Below are positions 23,440-35,162 of a stretch of DNA of 64,000 nucleotides, one piece after another. The stretch is from Ceriagrion tenellum. Its lineage: Eukaryota; Arthropoda; Insecta; Odonata; Coenagrionidae. Position 1 is the stretch's first letter, and each line of letters opens with the position of its first letter. A program made the translations under genes and the position numbers. Below the pieces are notes generated by a model. The model saw only the letters and a program-made list of their open reading frames with translations. It was not told where the DNA came from and searched no databases. The stretch lies in assembly GCA_963169105.1 (NCBI GenBank), contig OY720632.1:1736001-1800000 (forward strand), in the 5' to 3' direction.

Positions 23440-26400
23440 TCACAAACAGTTAAAAAGCCCTGACTCTTTTAAAAATAACATTATCCGACTGACACAATCA
23501 GGATCGTCTCCTAGGACGTGTCCTAGGTCTCCCCTGATGTTCAGCCGGATGCGCAGAGCACGGTATCTATCACACACCGTCAGAAGGTGTCTCACAGTTA
23601 AGGGAGAGTCGCAATCCTCACAGTAGGGAGGGATCTTCTCTTCGGTGAAGAGGTAAGAGTGAGTGAGGGCACAGTGCCCTATCCTCAACCGTGTGATTGC
23701 GACCTCTTCCCTGCGAGTCCTCCCGACTGATGTGGGCCACACTGATACTACCGGCTTTATGGTGCGCAACTTATTCTCTGTCAGGGAATGCCAGGTTTCC
23801 TTCCACTGACCAAAGGCTACGTTTCTCAGCGTAGCCTTCAAGTCTTGGTACGGTACCAACACTGACGAAATGTGTTCGTCTTGAAGAGCCTTCTTTGCTG
23901 CCGAGTCGGCCATCTCGTTACCGGCTATTCCCACGTGTCCAGGTACCCACAGAAAACGGATAGCGATTCCCTTCATAGAAAGGGATAAAAGATGGTTCTG
24001 AATCTCCTGGACAAGTGGGTGCATCGGGGAATAGCCGGAAATGGCCTGCAGCGCACTCATAGAGTCACTACAGACCATGTATGCGCCACAATTGCCCCTA
24101 ATACCACCAAGAGCCATCTTTATGGCGAAAAGCTCCGCCGTGTAGATGCTGCACAGCGGGCTTAGCTTCGCCCCGATGACTCCATGGTGGGACGAGACCA
24201 CCGCGCATGCGCATGCCGACTCGGATTTCGAACCATCCGTAAACACGGGAGTGAAATCGGAGTGGCGGCACAGCTCTTCCCTAAAAAGTTGTTGGTACTC
24301 CATAGGGGTCGTGGAACCTTTCTGGCCAGTTCGTAGGGTAAAACTACACTTCGGAAAGGGCACTCGCCATGGTGGGTGACCGGAATATCCATGGCCGTAC
24401 ACTTCTGGAAGTCTCACATTTGTTCCTTCCATAAAATTTTTAAAACGGACGCTCAGGGGTCTGGTGGCCCTTGTCCGCCTGTTAAAAATGTTTAAAAACC
24501 TGGGGTTAAAAATTACATTGAAACACGGATGAGTCCTCATAGATAAAATTTTTGCCACGTAGTTAGCCATTAGGATGTTCCTCCGGGTATCCAGCGGGGG
24601 CTCTCCGGCATCCGAGTATACGCTTAGGACGGGAGACGTCCTGAACTTCCGGTCGCCAAACGTAGCGCCGCGTTGTGAACCGTTGCCAGCGGTTTCAGGT
24701 AGCTTGTGCGGCCCGAGGAGTAGACGAAACATCCATAGTCCAACTTGGAACGCACCATTGCCCTATAAAATGAAAGCATGGTGGTCCTGTCGGCGCCCCA
24801 TGTAGTGTGCGATAAAACACGTAAAATATTTAAAACGTTAAAACATTTTTCGGTTCGGATGTGTTCCTTCCAATTAAGCTTGGAATCGAACAACATCCCG
24901 AGAAAACGAACCGAATCAGCGTATGGTAAAACCCTTCCACCGAGACGCAACTCTGGTGGTATGTGGTTGCCCCTGCGACGATGAAAATGTACGCATTTTG
25001 TCTTTTCCGCTGAGAAGCGGAAGCCGTTCTTTTGGGACCAGCCGTCCAGTTTATTAAGACAGAGTTGTATCTGTCTGGACGCGGTAACTAGTTTGGATGA
25101 CCGGCAGAGAATAGCCAGGTCATCCACAAACAGTGAGCCCATGACAGGTCCCGTGATGCAGTCGATAGCGTCATTGATCGCAATAGCGAACAATGTCACA
25201 CTAAGGACTGATCCTTGTGGCACTCCATTTTCCTGCATATAGGGTTCGGAAAGGTGTTTACCTACTCTGATTCTAAAAACTCGGTCCGATAAAAATTTTT
25301 TAATAAAAATGGGAAGATTTCCTCTAAAACCCCAACCATGCAACGTGATTAAAATCTTCTGACGCCAGACCCTGTCATATGCCTTCTCCAGGTCAAAGAA
25401 GACCGCGATGACGTGCTGGCGCAGAAGAAAGGCCTCCTGGATGAAATTGTCACTCCGAACGAGGTGATCGATGGTTGATCGACCTCGCCGGAAACCACAC
25501 TGGATATTCGACAGAAGGTTGCGCCGCTCTAACCACCAAACGAGCCGACGGTTTACCATCCTTTCCATTACCTTGCACAGACAGCTGGTAAGGGAGATGG
25601 GCCTGTAGTTACTCGGGTCCGCTCTGTCCTTTCCTTGTTTAGGGATCGGAACCACCACAGATTCCCTCCAGGAAGATGGGAAGCTGCCCTCGAACCATAA
25701 CTGGTTGAAGGTGCTCAGGATCTCCATCAACGCTTCCCCCGAAAGATTTCGAAGGAAGGCGTTGTGGATTCCGTCCAGTCCCGGAGAGGTGTCCTTGGAA
25801 TCCGCGATGGCTGACCGAAGTTCCCACAGCGAGAACGGGTCATTGTACTCCGCGATTACGGACGTCTCAGCAAAGCAAAGAGGAGTTCTCTGGAAGCGTT
25901 CCTTGATGGCCAAGAACGCTTCTGAGTAACTCCTGTCACTGCTTATATTGGCTAGTGACTCGCCAAAGGCCTCGGCTACGTCGCGAGGGGAGCTCACGAT
26001 TTGGCCATTTATTTTCAAGCAAGAGACGCCGTAATCCCTGCGGGAGCCCGAGATGCATCTCACCTTATTCCACGCCTGTGCAAGTGGTGTCCTGTGGTTA
26101 ATGCTATTGACGAATTCCATCCAGGAGACCCTTTTTGCCTCCTCCACGACTCGTCGGGCTTTCGCTCGCAGTCGACGGAAGGACGAAAGGTTCGTTGCGG
26201 TTGGGTACTTTTTAAAAATACGAAGGGCACGTTTTCGAAGACGAATTGCCTCGGCGCACTCCTTGTTCCACCAAGGAACCGCTGGCCGTGGGACATTACC
26301 CGATGACCGAGGGACGCTGCAATTCGCTGCTTCGATCAAGCACCTTGTTAAAACCTCCACATTGTGTGTGGCATCACAATAACAATTGTGTTTAAAATTA

Positions 26401-27140
26401 AAAACGTCTCTAAAATTCTGCCAGTCCGCTTTACGGACAATCCAATTGCCCGGTCGGATAAAATCAGTGTTAAAACTTCCTTCAGGATTTATTAAAATGG
26501 GGAAGTGATCACTGCCACAAAGATCTGTGTGCACGGTCAAATTAAACTTGTTAAAAAGACTGCTCGTTGCCATAGCTAAGTCTATACAGGAGAATTCTCC
26601 ATTAAAAACATTAAAACGGGTTTTCTCACCGTTGTTAAGTAGCAAAAGGTTAAAATCGAGGATGAAACTGGCTAAAATCCGTCCCCTCCTTGTGTTTTGG
26701 CCTCTTGAGCTTCCCCACAAGGGGTCGTGGGCGTTAAAATCACCCAATAATATGAATGGCCTAGGCAACTGCTGGACAAGTCTCTCTAGGTTGGAACGAG
26801 TTACCGGTGCACCCTCCGGCATATAAACGTTGCATATCGTTATATTTTGCGGGGTAAACAAGGTTATGGCCACAGCCTGAAACGGGGTGTCAATCCGTAC
26901 TCGAGAGGTGTAAAGGGCCTCCCGAACGGCAATCGCCACCCCGCCATGGGCTCTATGACCAGTAAGGTCATCTAGCCTTTCGACCTTGTATCCCCTTAAA
27001 ATTCCACTGTCCCTCGCCTTAAAATGCGTCTCCTGTAGACATATAACAGAAGGGTTAAAATCTCTGATTAAAATGGCCAGCTCCTCCTTATGCCTATAAA
27101 ATCCATTACAGTTCCACTGTAAGATAGAGGTTAATAAAAT
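23440..27140 (-). pseudogene. ORF2 of element F, one frameshift and no start codon
   Basis: The reading frame opens after an in-frame stop at about 27143 and begins ...SILQWNCNGFYRHKEEL, but no ATG lies between that stop and the endonuclease; sister copies have ATG at the matching place. Endonuclease motifs (QETHF, GDFNAHDPLWG, SDHFPI), RT motifs (FFDLEKAYDRVW, GVPQGS, FVDDLAIL) and RNase H (TDGSKSES, TAELFAI, CSDSMSAL, NEMADS) are all recognisable. Near 24645 the frame shifts: the first frame ends ...HNAALRLATGSSGRLPS and the continuation starts FRTSPVLSVYSDAGEPPL. Apart from that lesion and the missing start it is open to 23440. Confidence 0.88.
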
Positions 27141-27241
27141 TTAAAAATATATAAATAAATAAATAAATAAAAGACCTAAAAATAGCTAAAAATAACAAGA
27201 AAAAAGGAGCAGCTTAAGTCCTAAGCTAAGCTAAGGAGTGA

Positions 27242-28414
27242 TCAGCGCTTGAGGCGCTGCTTCCTTCCCTTTTTTCTAATTATTTCGATTTCTGTATCTG
27301 AGATACAGAAATCTTCCTCCATGGCTTCCTGTGGAGGTATTTTTTCCTTGCCTGATGGACCGGGGGATGGTGTGTTACCACGCTTTGTTTGCGTGGCCCC
27401 GGCGGTGGATTTGGTGGGGTTCTTCCTAGGAGAACCCGGACCGGTGGTTTTTGTATTTTTTGCCGGATTTGTGGCCTTAGCCGGCGTGGCCGATTTCTGT
27501 GCAGAGGCTACAGTTGTTGGACTCACATTTTCTTCAGTCTGAGTGGAAATGGTGACCTTGGATGTTCGAGGAAAAGCGACTTGGGCGAATGATTTGGAAA
27601 AAGTAGGAGCAACTTGTGCTCTGTACTTTTTCCTTGCCTCGAAGTACGGGATTTTTTCTACCGTCTTAATCTCCATTACTTTGCGCACCTCGATCATCTT
27701 TGGGCAATCACGTGAGTACACCGGATGTGCACCCTCGCAATTGACACAAAGTGGGTCACCTGTGCATTCCGCACCCTCATGCTTCTCCAGGCCGCAGCGG
27801 GGACAGGTGGCCTTGCCCTCGCACCGTGTGGCCATGTGGCCGAATCGCTGGCACTGGAAACATCGCATGGGTGCCGGTATGAATGGCCGCACTGGCACCG
27901 ATTCATATCCGACAAACACCTTGTCGGGGAGCTGATCAAGCGTGAACGTGAGAACAACAGACGTCGTGTTGACTCTTTCTCCGTTGCGCTTTGTCGTGAG
28001 TCGACGAGCATCGGTGACCCCCTGAGAGGCCATCTCCCGCTTGATCTCGTCGATCTCAACATACAACAGGTCGTAGTGACTGATCACTCCCCGACAGGTG
28101 TTCAAGGTGCGGTGCACCTCCACTTTAACAGGTATTTCACCTAACTTTTCTTTAAGCAATAATTTATCGCTTTGAGCCCTCGTTGCCGTTTCGATGAGCA
28201 GTGTGCCGTCTCGAAGTTTCTTAGCAGATTTTAGTTCCCCAGGAACTGAACTAGATAAAAGTTTTCGAATAAGGAAGGGGGACACCTTCTTCAGGCTCTC
28301 CCCTTCCTTCTGGCACCTCATCACTAAATAGCGCATACTAGCGCCGGGAACATTACCTCCCCCGCCCGTTTCCGGGCGGGATCTTTTAGGTGGTGGAAGG
28401 ATATCATCCGCCAT
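27242..28414 (-). CDS. ORF1 zinc-knuckle protein of element F, intact
   Basis: 390 residues, MADDILPPPKRSRPETGGG to ...RKKGRKQRLKR. An N-terminal basic patch leads into a conserved globular region (about 25-180) with SAKKLRDGTLLIETA and HRTLNTCRGVISHYDLLYVE. Three CCHC knuckles lie at about 185-198, 204-217 and 223-237 (CFQCQRFGHMATRC, CPRCGLEKHEGAEC, CVNCEGAHPVYSRDC). The C-terminal third is rich in Lys, Pro, Thr and Ser, with a final basic cluster. This is the only unbroken I-type ORF1 in the window and the best reference for the damaged copies. Confidence 0.9.
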   Translation of the reverse strand: MADDILPPPKRSRPETGGGGNVPGASMRYLVMRCQKEGESLKKVSPFLIRKLLSSSVPGELKSAKKLRDGTLLIETATRAQSDKLLLKEKLGEIPVKVEVHRTLNTCRGVISHYDLLYVEIDEIKREMASQGVTDARRLTTKRNGERVNTTSVVLTFTLDQLPDKVFVGYESVPVRPFIPAPMRCFQCQRFGHMATRCEGKATCPRCGLEKHEGAECTGDPLCVNCEGAHPVYSRDCPKMIEVRKVMEIKTVEKIPYFEARKKYRAQVAPTFSKSFAQVAFPRTSKVTISTQTEENVSPTTVASAQKSATPAKATNPAKNTKTTGPGSPRKNPTKSTAGATQTKRGNTPSPGPSGKEKIPPQEAMEEDFCISDTEIEIIRKKGRKQRLKR

Positions 28415-30932
28415 GCCTAAACTTTATTCATCCCCCGAGCTCCCCACCCACCATGGAGCCACACATTCGGGACGCCGCACCGCAAACCGGTGCGGTCGCC
28501 AGGGCTACCCGAGGGGATATAGCACCCTAGAGGTGGTTGTCTGTTTCGGGTTGGATCTTCGATGCACGGGCCCACCAAACCCGTACATCTCCGACCGCCT
28601 TACGCAGACCCCCACCTCCCTGGCACTCGCCACCGTAAAGCATAGGGCCACGGAAGCCGATTGACCGGGAGTGGCTAGCTCCCGGCCGCCCGTTTACACA
28701 GAATCCGGGGCCGAAGAGGGGTATTGGCCCCTGGTCCATACCGAGCATCCGACCCCCGGCTGGGAACCACAGACCTCACCCTCCAGGTTCCCCTTCTCCT
28801 CCTTACGGGTCTCCGCACACGGCAAACATGCGGGTGGATCGCAGGCCAGGTGGTGTGGCCGCGCACAGACAGTTGACCCACAAGACTGTCCGGGCTCAAC
28901 CCTTGTTGGCTCTGGGTTTGTTTTCGGGGTTTCACCTCCCCGCCCTTTTAGTCGCCTCTTACGACAAGCAGGGATACTGCGGGAGTATTCTCCATCCCCC
29001 TACCCGCAGGGGTCTACCCGACATGGATCAACAAAACCATACAATCGTGGCTTTCCGAGAGGAAATTCGCTGTGTCCTGGCGGACTACATCTTCTTCCCG
29101 CCGAAATATTCACGCCGGCGTACCTCAAGGAAGCCTTCTATCACCGCTTCTCTTCAATATTTTCACTTCGGACATGCCGTGCAACTTCGGCCCAAACGTC
29201 CTCGCGGCCATGTACGCGGACGATGCTGCCATCCTGGCACGTTCAATAAGACAAAGCATGGCAGTCAGTTACTTGCAGAGAGCGGTAGATGCCATGGTCC
29301 AATGGTATGAAACGTGGCGCCTCGCCCTGAATGAGAGCAAGACACAGACCATATTATTCAGCAAATTCTTCCGTGATCCGCCAGAGCTGCTGGTAGGCAG
29401 CACAGAAGTTCAATGGAGTGACACCATTGAATACCTTGGAATCACCTTGGATAAGAGGCTAAATTTCAGGTCTCACACAAGACGCATCGCGGGTGTTATC
29501 GGGCGCCGCACCGCGGAAATCGGCCACCTGCTAGGCGACAAAAATATGACCACCCCAACACGGATCATGCTAATCAATACCATACTACGTCCAGTACTGA
29601 CTTATGCCGCCCCTGCCTGGTACGGTCTCTTATCAGCAGAAGCTAAAAGTATACTAGCGGTTGCTGACCGAAAATGCATCCGGTCGGCACTGCGCCTGGG
29701 ATGGACGCCTCACAACCAAGCACTGTGGGAGATAGCAGGAACACCGCCAATCGAGGCCATCATCCGGAGATAGTCGGCCTTGTTTTACGATAGAGCAAGA
29801 ATCTCCGGACACACAGAAATAAGTAACATCCCAAATTATACCGTGATGCCCTGGGATAGGTATCCCCGTCCCATAGCGGGCACTGGAGCAGTGGAAAACC
29901 AACCCAAAAAAAAGAGGAAGAATGGCCGCAAGACGGCCGGAACTCAACGTCCATAAAAAAGGGACGACGTAAATTGCAAGGAGAAAATTTTTTAGAAACA
30001 GAGACTGAGGGGCCCAATGTGTGCCGGACAGTCGTGTGGAGGGGAGGAGAGCTTCCCATCCAGTACCCGAGGTACAGGATACTTCGAGAAGAGACACCGA
30101 CCTGAGCAGACGTGTATTCTGTGAGCTCTTCAACGACGCCGCAAGTCCGTGGGCAAGCCATCCGGTCTGCGAATTTATCGTGGGCAATTCATCCGCCTCA
30201 CCAGGAGAAGAAGTACTTCATCCATCAATCACCCATCCGATCCTTCGCCACCACCTGTGGATCATCATTCATTTTCGCCAGATCACCTATTTTTCATCAC
30301 TGCATCCGTGACATCATCACCACAGCATCCCTCATCATCCACTTCTGGGCAAAAGTGGTCGTCCCGGGCCCCTCCGGACCTTGGTTCGTGACCCAGCGGC
30401 GCCCAAAGTCCGACCCACATCAGGTGGTCGCCACGCCCACCTCCCTTTAACAAAATAGGAGGAAAGGCAACGGAGACTTCAACGGCTGGAACCGGCCCAA
30501 ACACCACCAGAGCTGGCCCATAAATCCACCTGAACACTCTCCCGTTGTGTTTCCATTGGGGAAACTTCAACGGCCGAGTTCCGCGGGTACTTCTGCCCTG
30601 CAGGATAACCACCGCCAACTGACCTTCGACCGCCTGGACTATTCTATCGCCCCACAAACCAACGCCTGTCGCTGACCAACATTGACCATAGCCCGAACGG
30701 ACCACGCCACTTGGTAAACCACACCACACACACGCGGAGAGGGTATTTCGGGGGGGAGGCTAACTAGCTCCTCCTTCTCACCCCCGGGTAGCGCCTCCAC
30801 CGCGCACTCTACATCACAACCCAGACCGGTCGCTCTTGTCCGGTGACCCAGGAAAGAGGGCTTGCACCTCCTAAACACTTCCTGGGAAGCCGGATGGGTC
30901 CCCTCACTAGGGCTTAAACAATCACAGTCATC

Positions 30933-32485
30933 ATGGAAAAAGACACCCCTGATTCCCCCTCCCAAACTGACACAGAGGAGACCGAACTACGCCCTCAAAC
31001 CGTCCTCTCCTCCTTCTCCTCTCCTACTCCTCTAGAATGCAGACCCGGGACCCAACTGATCTACCACATGTCCTCTACAATATCCTTCAATCCCTACACC
31101 CTAAAACCCAGTCTACCGCAGCCTCCATTCCAATCGACCAAGACCCACGCCTCCTCGCCCTCATAACCGAAAGGGGAGAGGAACTCAAACAATTTTTCCT
31201 AGATCAAAACAACGCCGCAGCATCCCCTCCCTCACCTGAATCGCCTTTTTACCGCTCGAAAAAGAAAAGGAAATCTTCCAGCCCAATTACCATTACAAAT
31301 CCCGACCCTACCCCAATAACAACTAACCGCTTCTCCTCCCTTACCACCCTCGATCCTGCGGAAATGGAGCTTGAGTCAGATGACGACCAACCCACCAACC
31401 AGCCATCCGAAGAGACCCCTCGCACCAAAATCCCAGCGATATTCCTCCGGCATACCACCGACTGGCCTAAAAAGTTTGACATTCTTAAGGCAGTCTGCAC
31501 CTACCCACCGGTAGCATCCATGGCCGGTAAAAAAATTAAACTTCAGTGTACCACAATAGACGACTTCCGAGCCGTTACGAAAAAAATACAGGAAGAAAAA
31601 TACAAACATTACACATACATCCCAAAGTGTGACAAGAAGCCACATTTCATAATACGTGGGCTTCCGATCACCTCTTCCGGTGAAGACATCACCCACGTAC
31701 TGGAAGCCAAAGGCATAGTCACCGACCATATCTACCAACTAAAATCCACCCGCCTTTCCTCAGAGGAGAAGAAGGCAAGGGAATCACAGAAACTATCCAA
31801 TGGATCACCCGAACTCCCCCCAGTCCCATCTAAACCACTCCCTATATTCCAAATTAGACTGGCTGACCCAAACAAGAAGGAGGAAATTATGAATGTAAAT
31901 AACCTCCTGCACCTGCCCACAACAGTGGAAATATTTAAACCAAGCAGAGGCCCCGTGCAATGTCTAAACTGCCAAGATTATGGCCACACATATAAAGGCT
32001 GCGGTCTTCCTGCGAGATGCGTGAAGTGTGCGGGTGACCACCATTACCGCACCTGCAGGAAACCGAGGGATACACCGGCCACCTGCGTGAACTGTGGAGG
32101 GAGCCACGTGGCCAACTACCGCGGCTGCCCATATTACAAGGCTCTCCTGCAGAAGTTGAAAGAACGCCACCCAGCCACAAACCCAATAGCACCTCCACCT
32201 CCTCCTTCAACCGACTTCCCTTCCCTTCCTAACGCCTGGAACACCCCATCCACTCCAACTACAAACCCAAACACCTCAAACCCCCCACCTGCACCCAACC
32301 CATCACCCCCTCAACAACCTTCCGACCCTACTACCCAACCATCAGAACCCTGGAAAACTAAACTGAAAACCTGGCTCCTTTCCCTCATCCGTAAACTGGT
32401 CTCCCCACCCGAAAATCGTTCCCGATTGGACGTCCTACTTGAAGAACTAATGTCCGGCGCTCTCATCCTCATCAATGGCCTCTAA
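30933..32485 (+). CDS. ORF1 zinc-knuckle protein of element E2, N terminus possibly frameshifted
   Basis: The main frame is open from 31037 (MQTRDPTDLPHVLYN) to 32485, 482 residues. A better-placed ATG at 30933 (ATCATGG, MEKDTPDSPSQTDTEETEL) lies in another frame and would join only through an indel between about 30971 and 31100. The acidic/Ser/Thr-rich start resembles E1 ORF1, so I favour a lost frame. Zinc knuckles: CLNCQDYGHTYKGC, CVKCAGDHHYRTC and CVNCGGSHVANYRGC. A Pro/Asn/Thr-rich linker and a helical C terminus follow. ORF1 ends in an 11-nt overlap with ORF2 (ATGGCCTCTAA, 32475-32485). Confidence 0.75.
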
Positions 32486-35162
32486 GCAACCCACCTCCCG
32501 ACATCACCTCAAGCTTCTGCAGTGGAATGCAAATGGAATCACCAACAAAAAAATGGAACTAAATCATATGCTGTACACCCACAAACCGGACGTTGCCCTC
32601 ATCCAAGTGACCTGGCTTTCCCCAAACAACCCCTTCAATATCCCCAACTACGTAACCATCCGCAGAGACCGCGATACCGGACGCGGAGGAGTACTCATCC
32701 TCATCAGGCGCCAAATCCCTCACCACCTTCTAAAACCCCCTCCAACTGCAGAACTGGAACTGACCGGATTGGGCATAAGCACGCAAACTGGACCACTGCA
32801 CATCTGGTCAGCTTATCTTCCGCCAAAAAAGCATACCATCAGCAACGCAGATACCATGGCCCAGAAATTAATCATGCATTCCACCACCATCCTCGGCGGC
32901 GATCTAAATTGTAAAAATACAGCCTGGGGCTGTCGTACAACTAACGGTCGCGGTGCCTCACTCAGACATGCCGAACTTACCTTCCCCTTCACCGTCCTCG
33001 CCCCTGTTCACCCAACCCACTTCTCCCACCGTCCAAACTGCCAACCTGACATCCTTGATATATTCCTAACCTCTAACCTCCCCACCTCCTTTCTCCCTGA
33101 CACCCTACCACTGGCTGGCTCCGACCACTGCCCGCAGTTACTAACCCTTCCTCTCACATACCAACCCAAACCAGCAAACCCCATCATAAATTGGAAAAAA
33201 ATTCCAAGACTCCGCCCACAGGAAAATCTTTCCGGATCCCCGCACCGCAACATCCCCAAAAGATATCGAAGTAAGCGTCAACCTTCTCCAAGAATACCTA
33301 AAAGCGTGTATCACAGACGCCAACACCACCCCAACAGAAAAACCAACGGACACCTCCCTTCCTCCAGAAATCCTCCTCCTCATATCCCAGCGCAATCAGT
33401 CGCTACATGTGTGGCGCCGCACTGGCCGAAGACCGGACAGGGAGAAATACACGTCCCTGAGAAACAGGGTCACCAGTGCCATCCGCGCCCTCCGGCAATC
33501 TACGTGGGACAAGAAAATCGAGTCCCTTTCCCACAAAGACAACTCCGTGTGGCAATTGGCCCGAAGCCTCAGACACCGCACCACTCCGTCTCCACCTCTC
33601 CTCCACAACGGCACTGAAGCGTACAGCGACAAGGATAAATCCGAAGTCTTCGCAGCAACCCTTACCGCCACCTTTAACAACACCGAGCAGTCGGATATGG
33701 ATCCCGATTGCGAGGCAACCTGCTCTTCGCTCACCTACTGTCCATCCCCCCCTTCCCGCCCGTATCCCCTGCCGAACTTCAGTCCATCATCCGTCGGATC
33801 CCATCGAAGAAAGCACCAGGACCGGACCAAATATCAAACCGAGCCATCAAATACTTCACGCCCAACTTCATCACCTATCTCCGTCATCTCTTCAATACCT
33901 GCCTCAAGAATTCATACTTCCCAGCACCCTGGAAAACCGCCAAAATAGTACTCATCCCCAAACCGAACAAACCTCGTAAAGATCCGAACAACTTCCGGCC
34001 CATCAGTCTCCTCTCTGCAATAGGCAAAACCTTTGAAAAAGTTATCCTGAACCGTCTCCTCCCAGAACTTCAACTTCACCAACTCATCAGAAATGAACAA
34101 ACGGGATTCCGCCAGAAGCACTCCTCCACTCAGCAGATAACTAGACTTGTTGAATACATTACATTTGGTTTCAATATCCGCAAGCAAACCGTCGGGGTGT
34201 TCTTGGATCAATCCAAGGCATTCGACCGAGTCTGGCACGCGGGACTGCTCTACAAACTTTCCTCCACCCCAATCCCGCTATACCTATGCAAACTGCTGCA
34301 ATCCTACCTCAACGACCGCACCTTCTTCACATCCGTCAACACCTCATCCTCCAACCTTTACCCAATCACCTCCGGCGTACCACAAGGTTCAATCCTTTCC
34401 CCCTTCCTCTTCAACGTCTATATTAATGACATTCCCACCCATCCCAACACCGACCTCTTCCTCTATGCTGACGACACCGCCATTCTTTGCCGTTCCTTCA
34501 ACTCGAACACCGCAGCCAACTACATTCAGGAGCACCTCAACACTATAGCAGAATGGATGGAGAGGTGGAAGCTCACTATGAATCCGGCGAAATCCGAACT
34601 ACTAGAGTTCTCCAGGAGAAGAACGAGGAAACTCGCCACACCTGTCCACTACGGACCCACCATCATCCCCCGGAAGACCATAACAAAATTCCTTGGTGTC
34701 ACTCTGGACCCGAAACTAACCTGGGCCGCGCACGCCAAAGCTGCCGCAACCAAATTTCGAAACGCCAGCGCCGCTATCTTCCCCCTCATCAAACGGGAAA
34801 GCCCCATATCACTTGCCTCCAAACTCATACTATATAAAACAATGTTACGCCCACTCCTCACGTACGGCTACCCTGCGTGGGGCTCCATAGCACCCACAAC
34901 CCTCAAAACACTCTCAACACTGCAGAACAAAACCCTTCGAACAATGGTAAACGCCCAATGGTTTGTCCGCAATAGCTATATTCAAGAAGACCTGAACATT
35001 CCTGCCCTAGACTCCCACCTCAGAACAATAGCCAGATCCTTCAACAGCACACTTGGACACCTAAACAACACCTTAATAGACCCCCTATGGCAATATGAAG
35101 AAAACCCCCATTTCAAACATAAACGACCCAAACATTCCACCACGCGTCCCCCACTCCCATGA
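32475..35162 (+). pseudogene. ORF2 (endonuclease-RT) of element E2, two frameshifts
   Basis: MASKQPTSRHHLKLLQWNANG opens the endonuclease, with GGDLNCKNTAWG and SDHCP present. The catalytic Glu expected in QETHL is Val (QVTWL). An A run at 33195-33201 is one base too long: the alternative frame continues WKKFQDSAHRKIFPDPRT, matching WKKFQED in E1. A second shift lies near 33715. The RT from about 33750 to 35162 is open: KAPGPD, FRPISLLSAIGK, TGFRQKHSST, FLDQSKAFDRVW, GVPQGSILSPFLFN, LYADDTAIL. There is no RNase H after it. Confidence 0.88.

Larger units (their letters stand above)
23263..29013 (-). mobile_element. Full-length I-type element F, nested in E1
   Basis: About 5.75 kb, flanked by the 12-bp repeat CTACCCGACATG (23251-23262 and 29014-29025), with one extra T at 29013. 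It has a 3' (TAC)n tail, the terminal stem-loop (23287-23316), ORF2, an intact ORF1 and a leader with the conserved 5' terminal block. It interrupts the RT of E1 between ...WGYPT and WINKT..., so it is younger than E1. The subfamily differs from B/C: the 3' end reads TTTGGGTGATTAGGGTGC, and the protein diverges throughout. Confidence 0.92.
19971..30073 (+). mobile_element. Jockey-like non-LTR retrotransposon E1, interrupted by element F
   Basis: About 4.34 kb once the 5.76-kb interruption (23263-29025, including one duplicated 12-mer) is removed. It has ORF1 and ORF2 (endonuclease plus RT) and no RNase H. It is flanked by an 11-bp direct repeat, ACAGGATACTT, at 19960-19970 and 30074-30084. 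Before insertion the target read as satellite ...TTTGCACAGGATA followed by the start of E2. The 3' end stops at ...CCCGAGGT with no poly(A) and no 3' untranslated region. A second copy (H, 42306-44696) ends at the same base and also meets the same satellite position. Confidence 0.85.
21436..30073 (+). pseudogene. ORF2 (endonuclease-RT) of element E1, split by insertion and mutated
   Basis: Starts MASRSKRAALTMVCWNAGG at 21436. Endonuclease motifs WNAGG, QETHL, GDLNAKHPDW and SDHLPV are present. Lesions: an in-frame TAG at 21775-21777; an extra A near 23105 that shifts the frame (ACTCAACAG against ACTCACAG in copy H); insertion of element F after 23262; and a CAG-to-TAG change at 29771-29773. 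RT motifs include FGFRSEHST, FDVSKAFDRVW (before F), then AGVPQGSLLSPLLFN and YADDAAIL (after F). There is no RNase H. The C terminus is Lys/Arg-rich and runs to the last base of the element. Confidence 0.88.
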
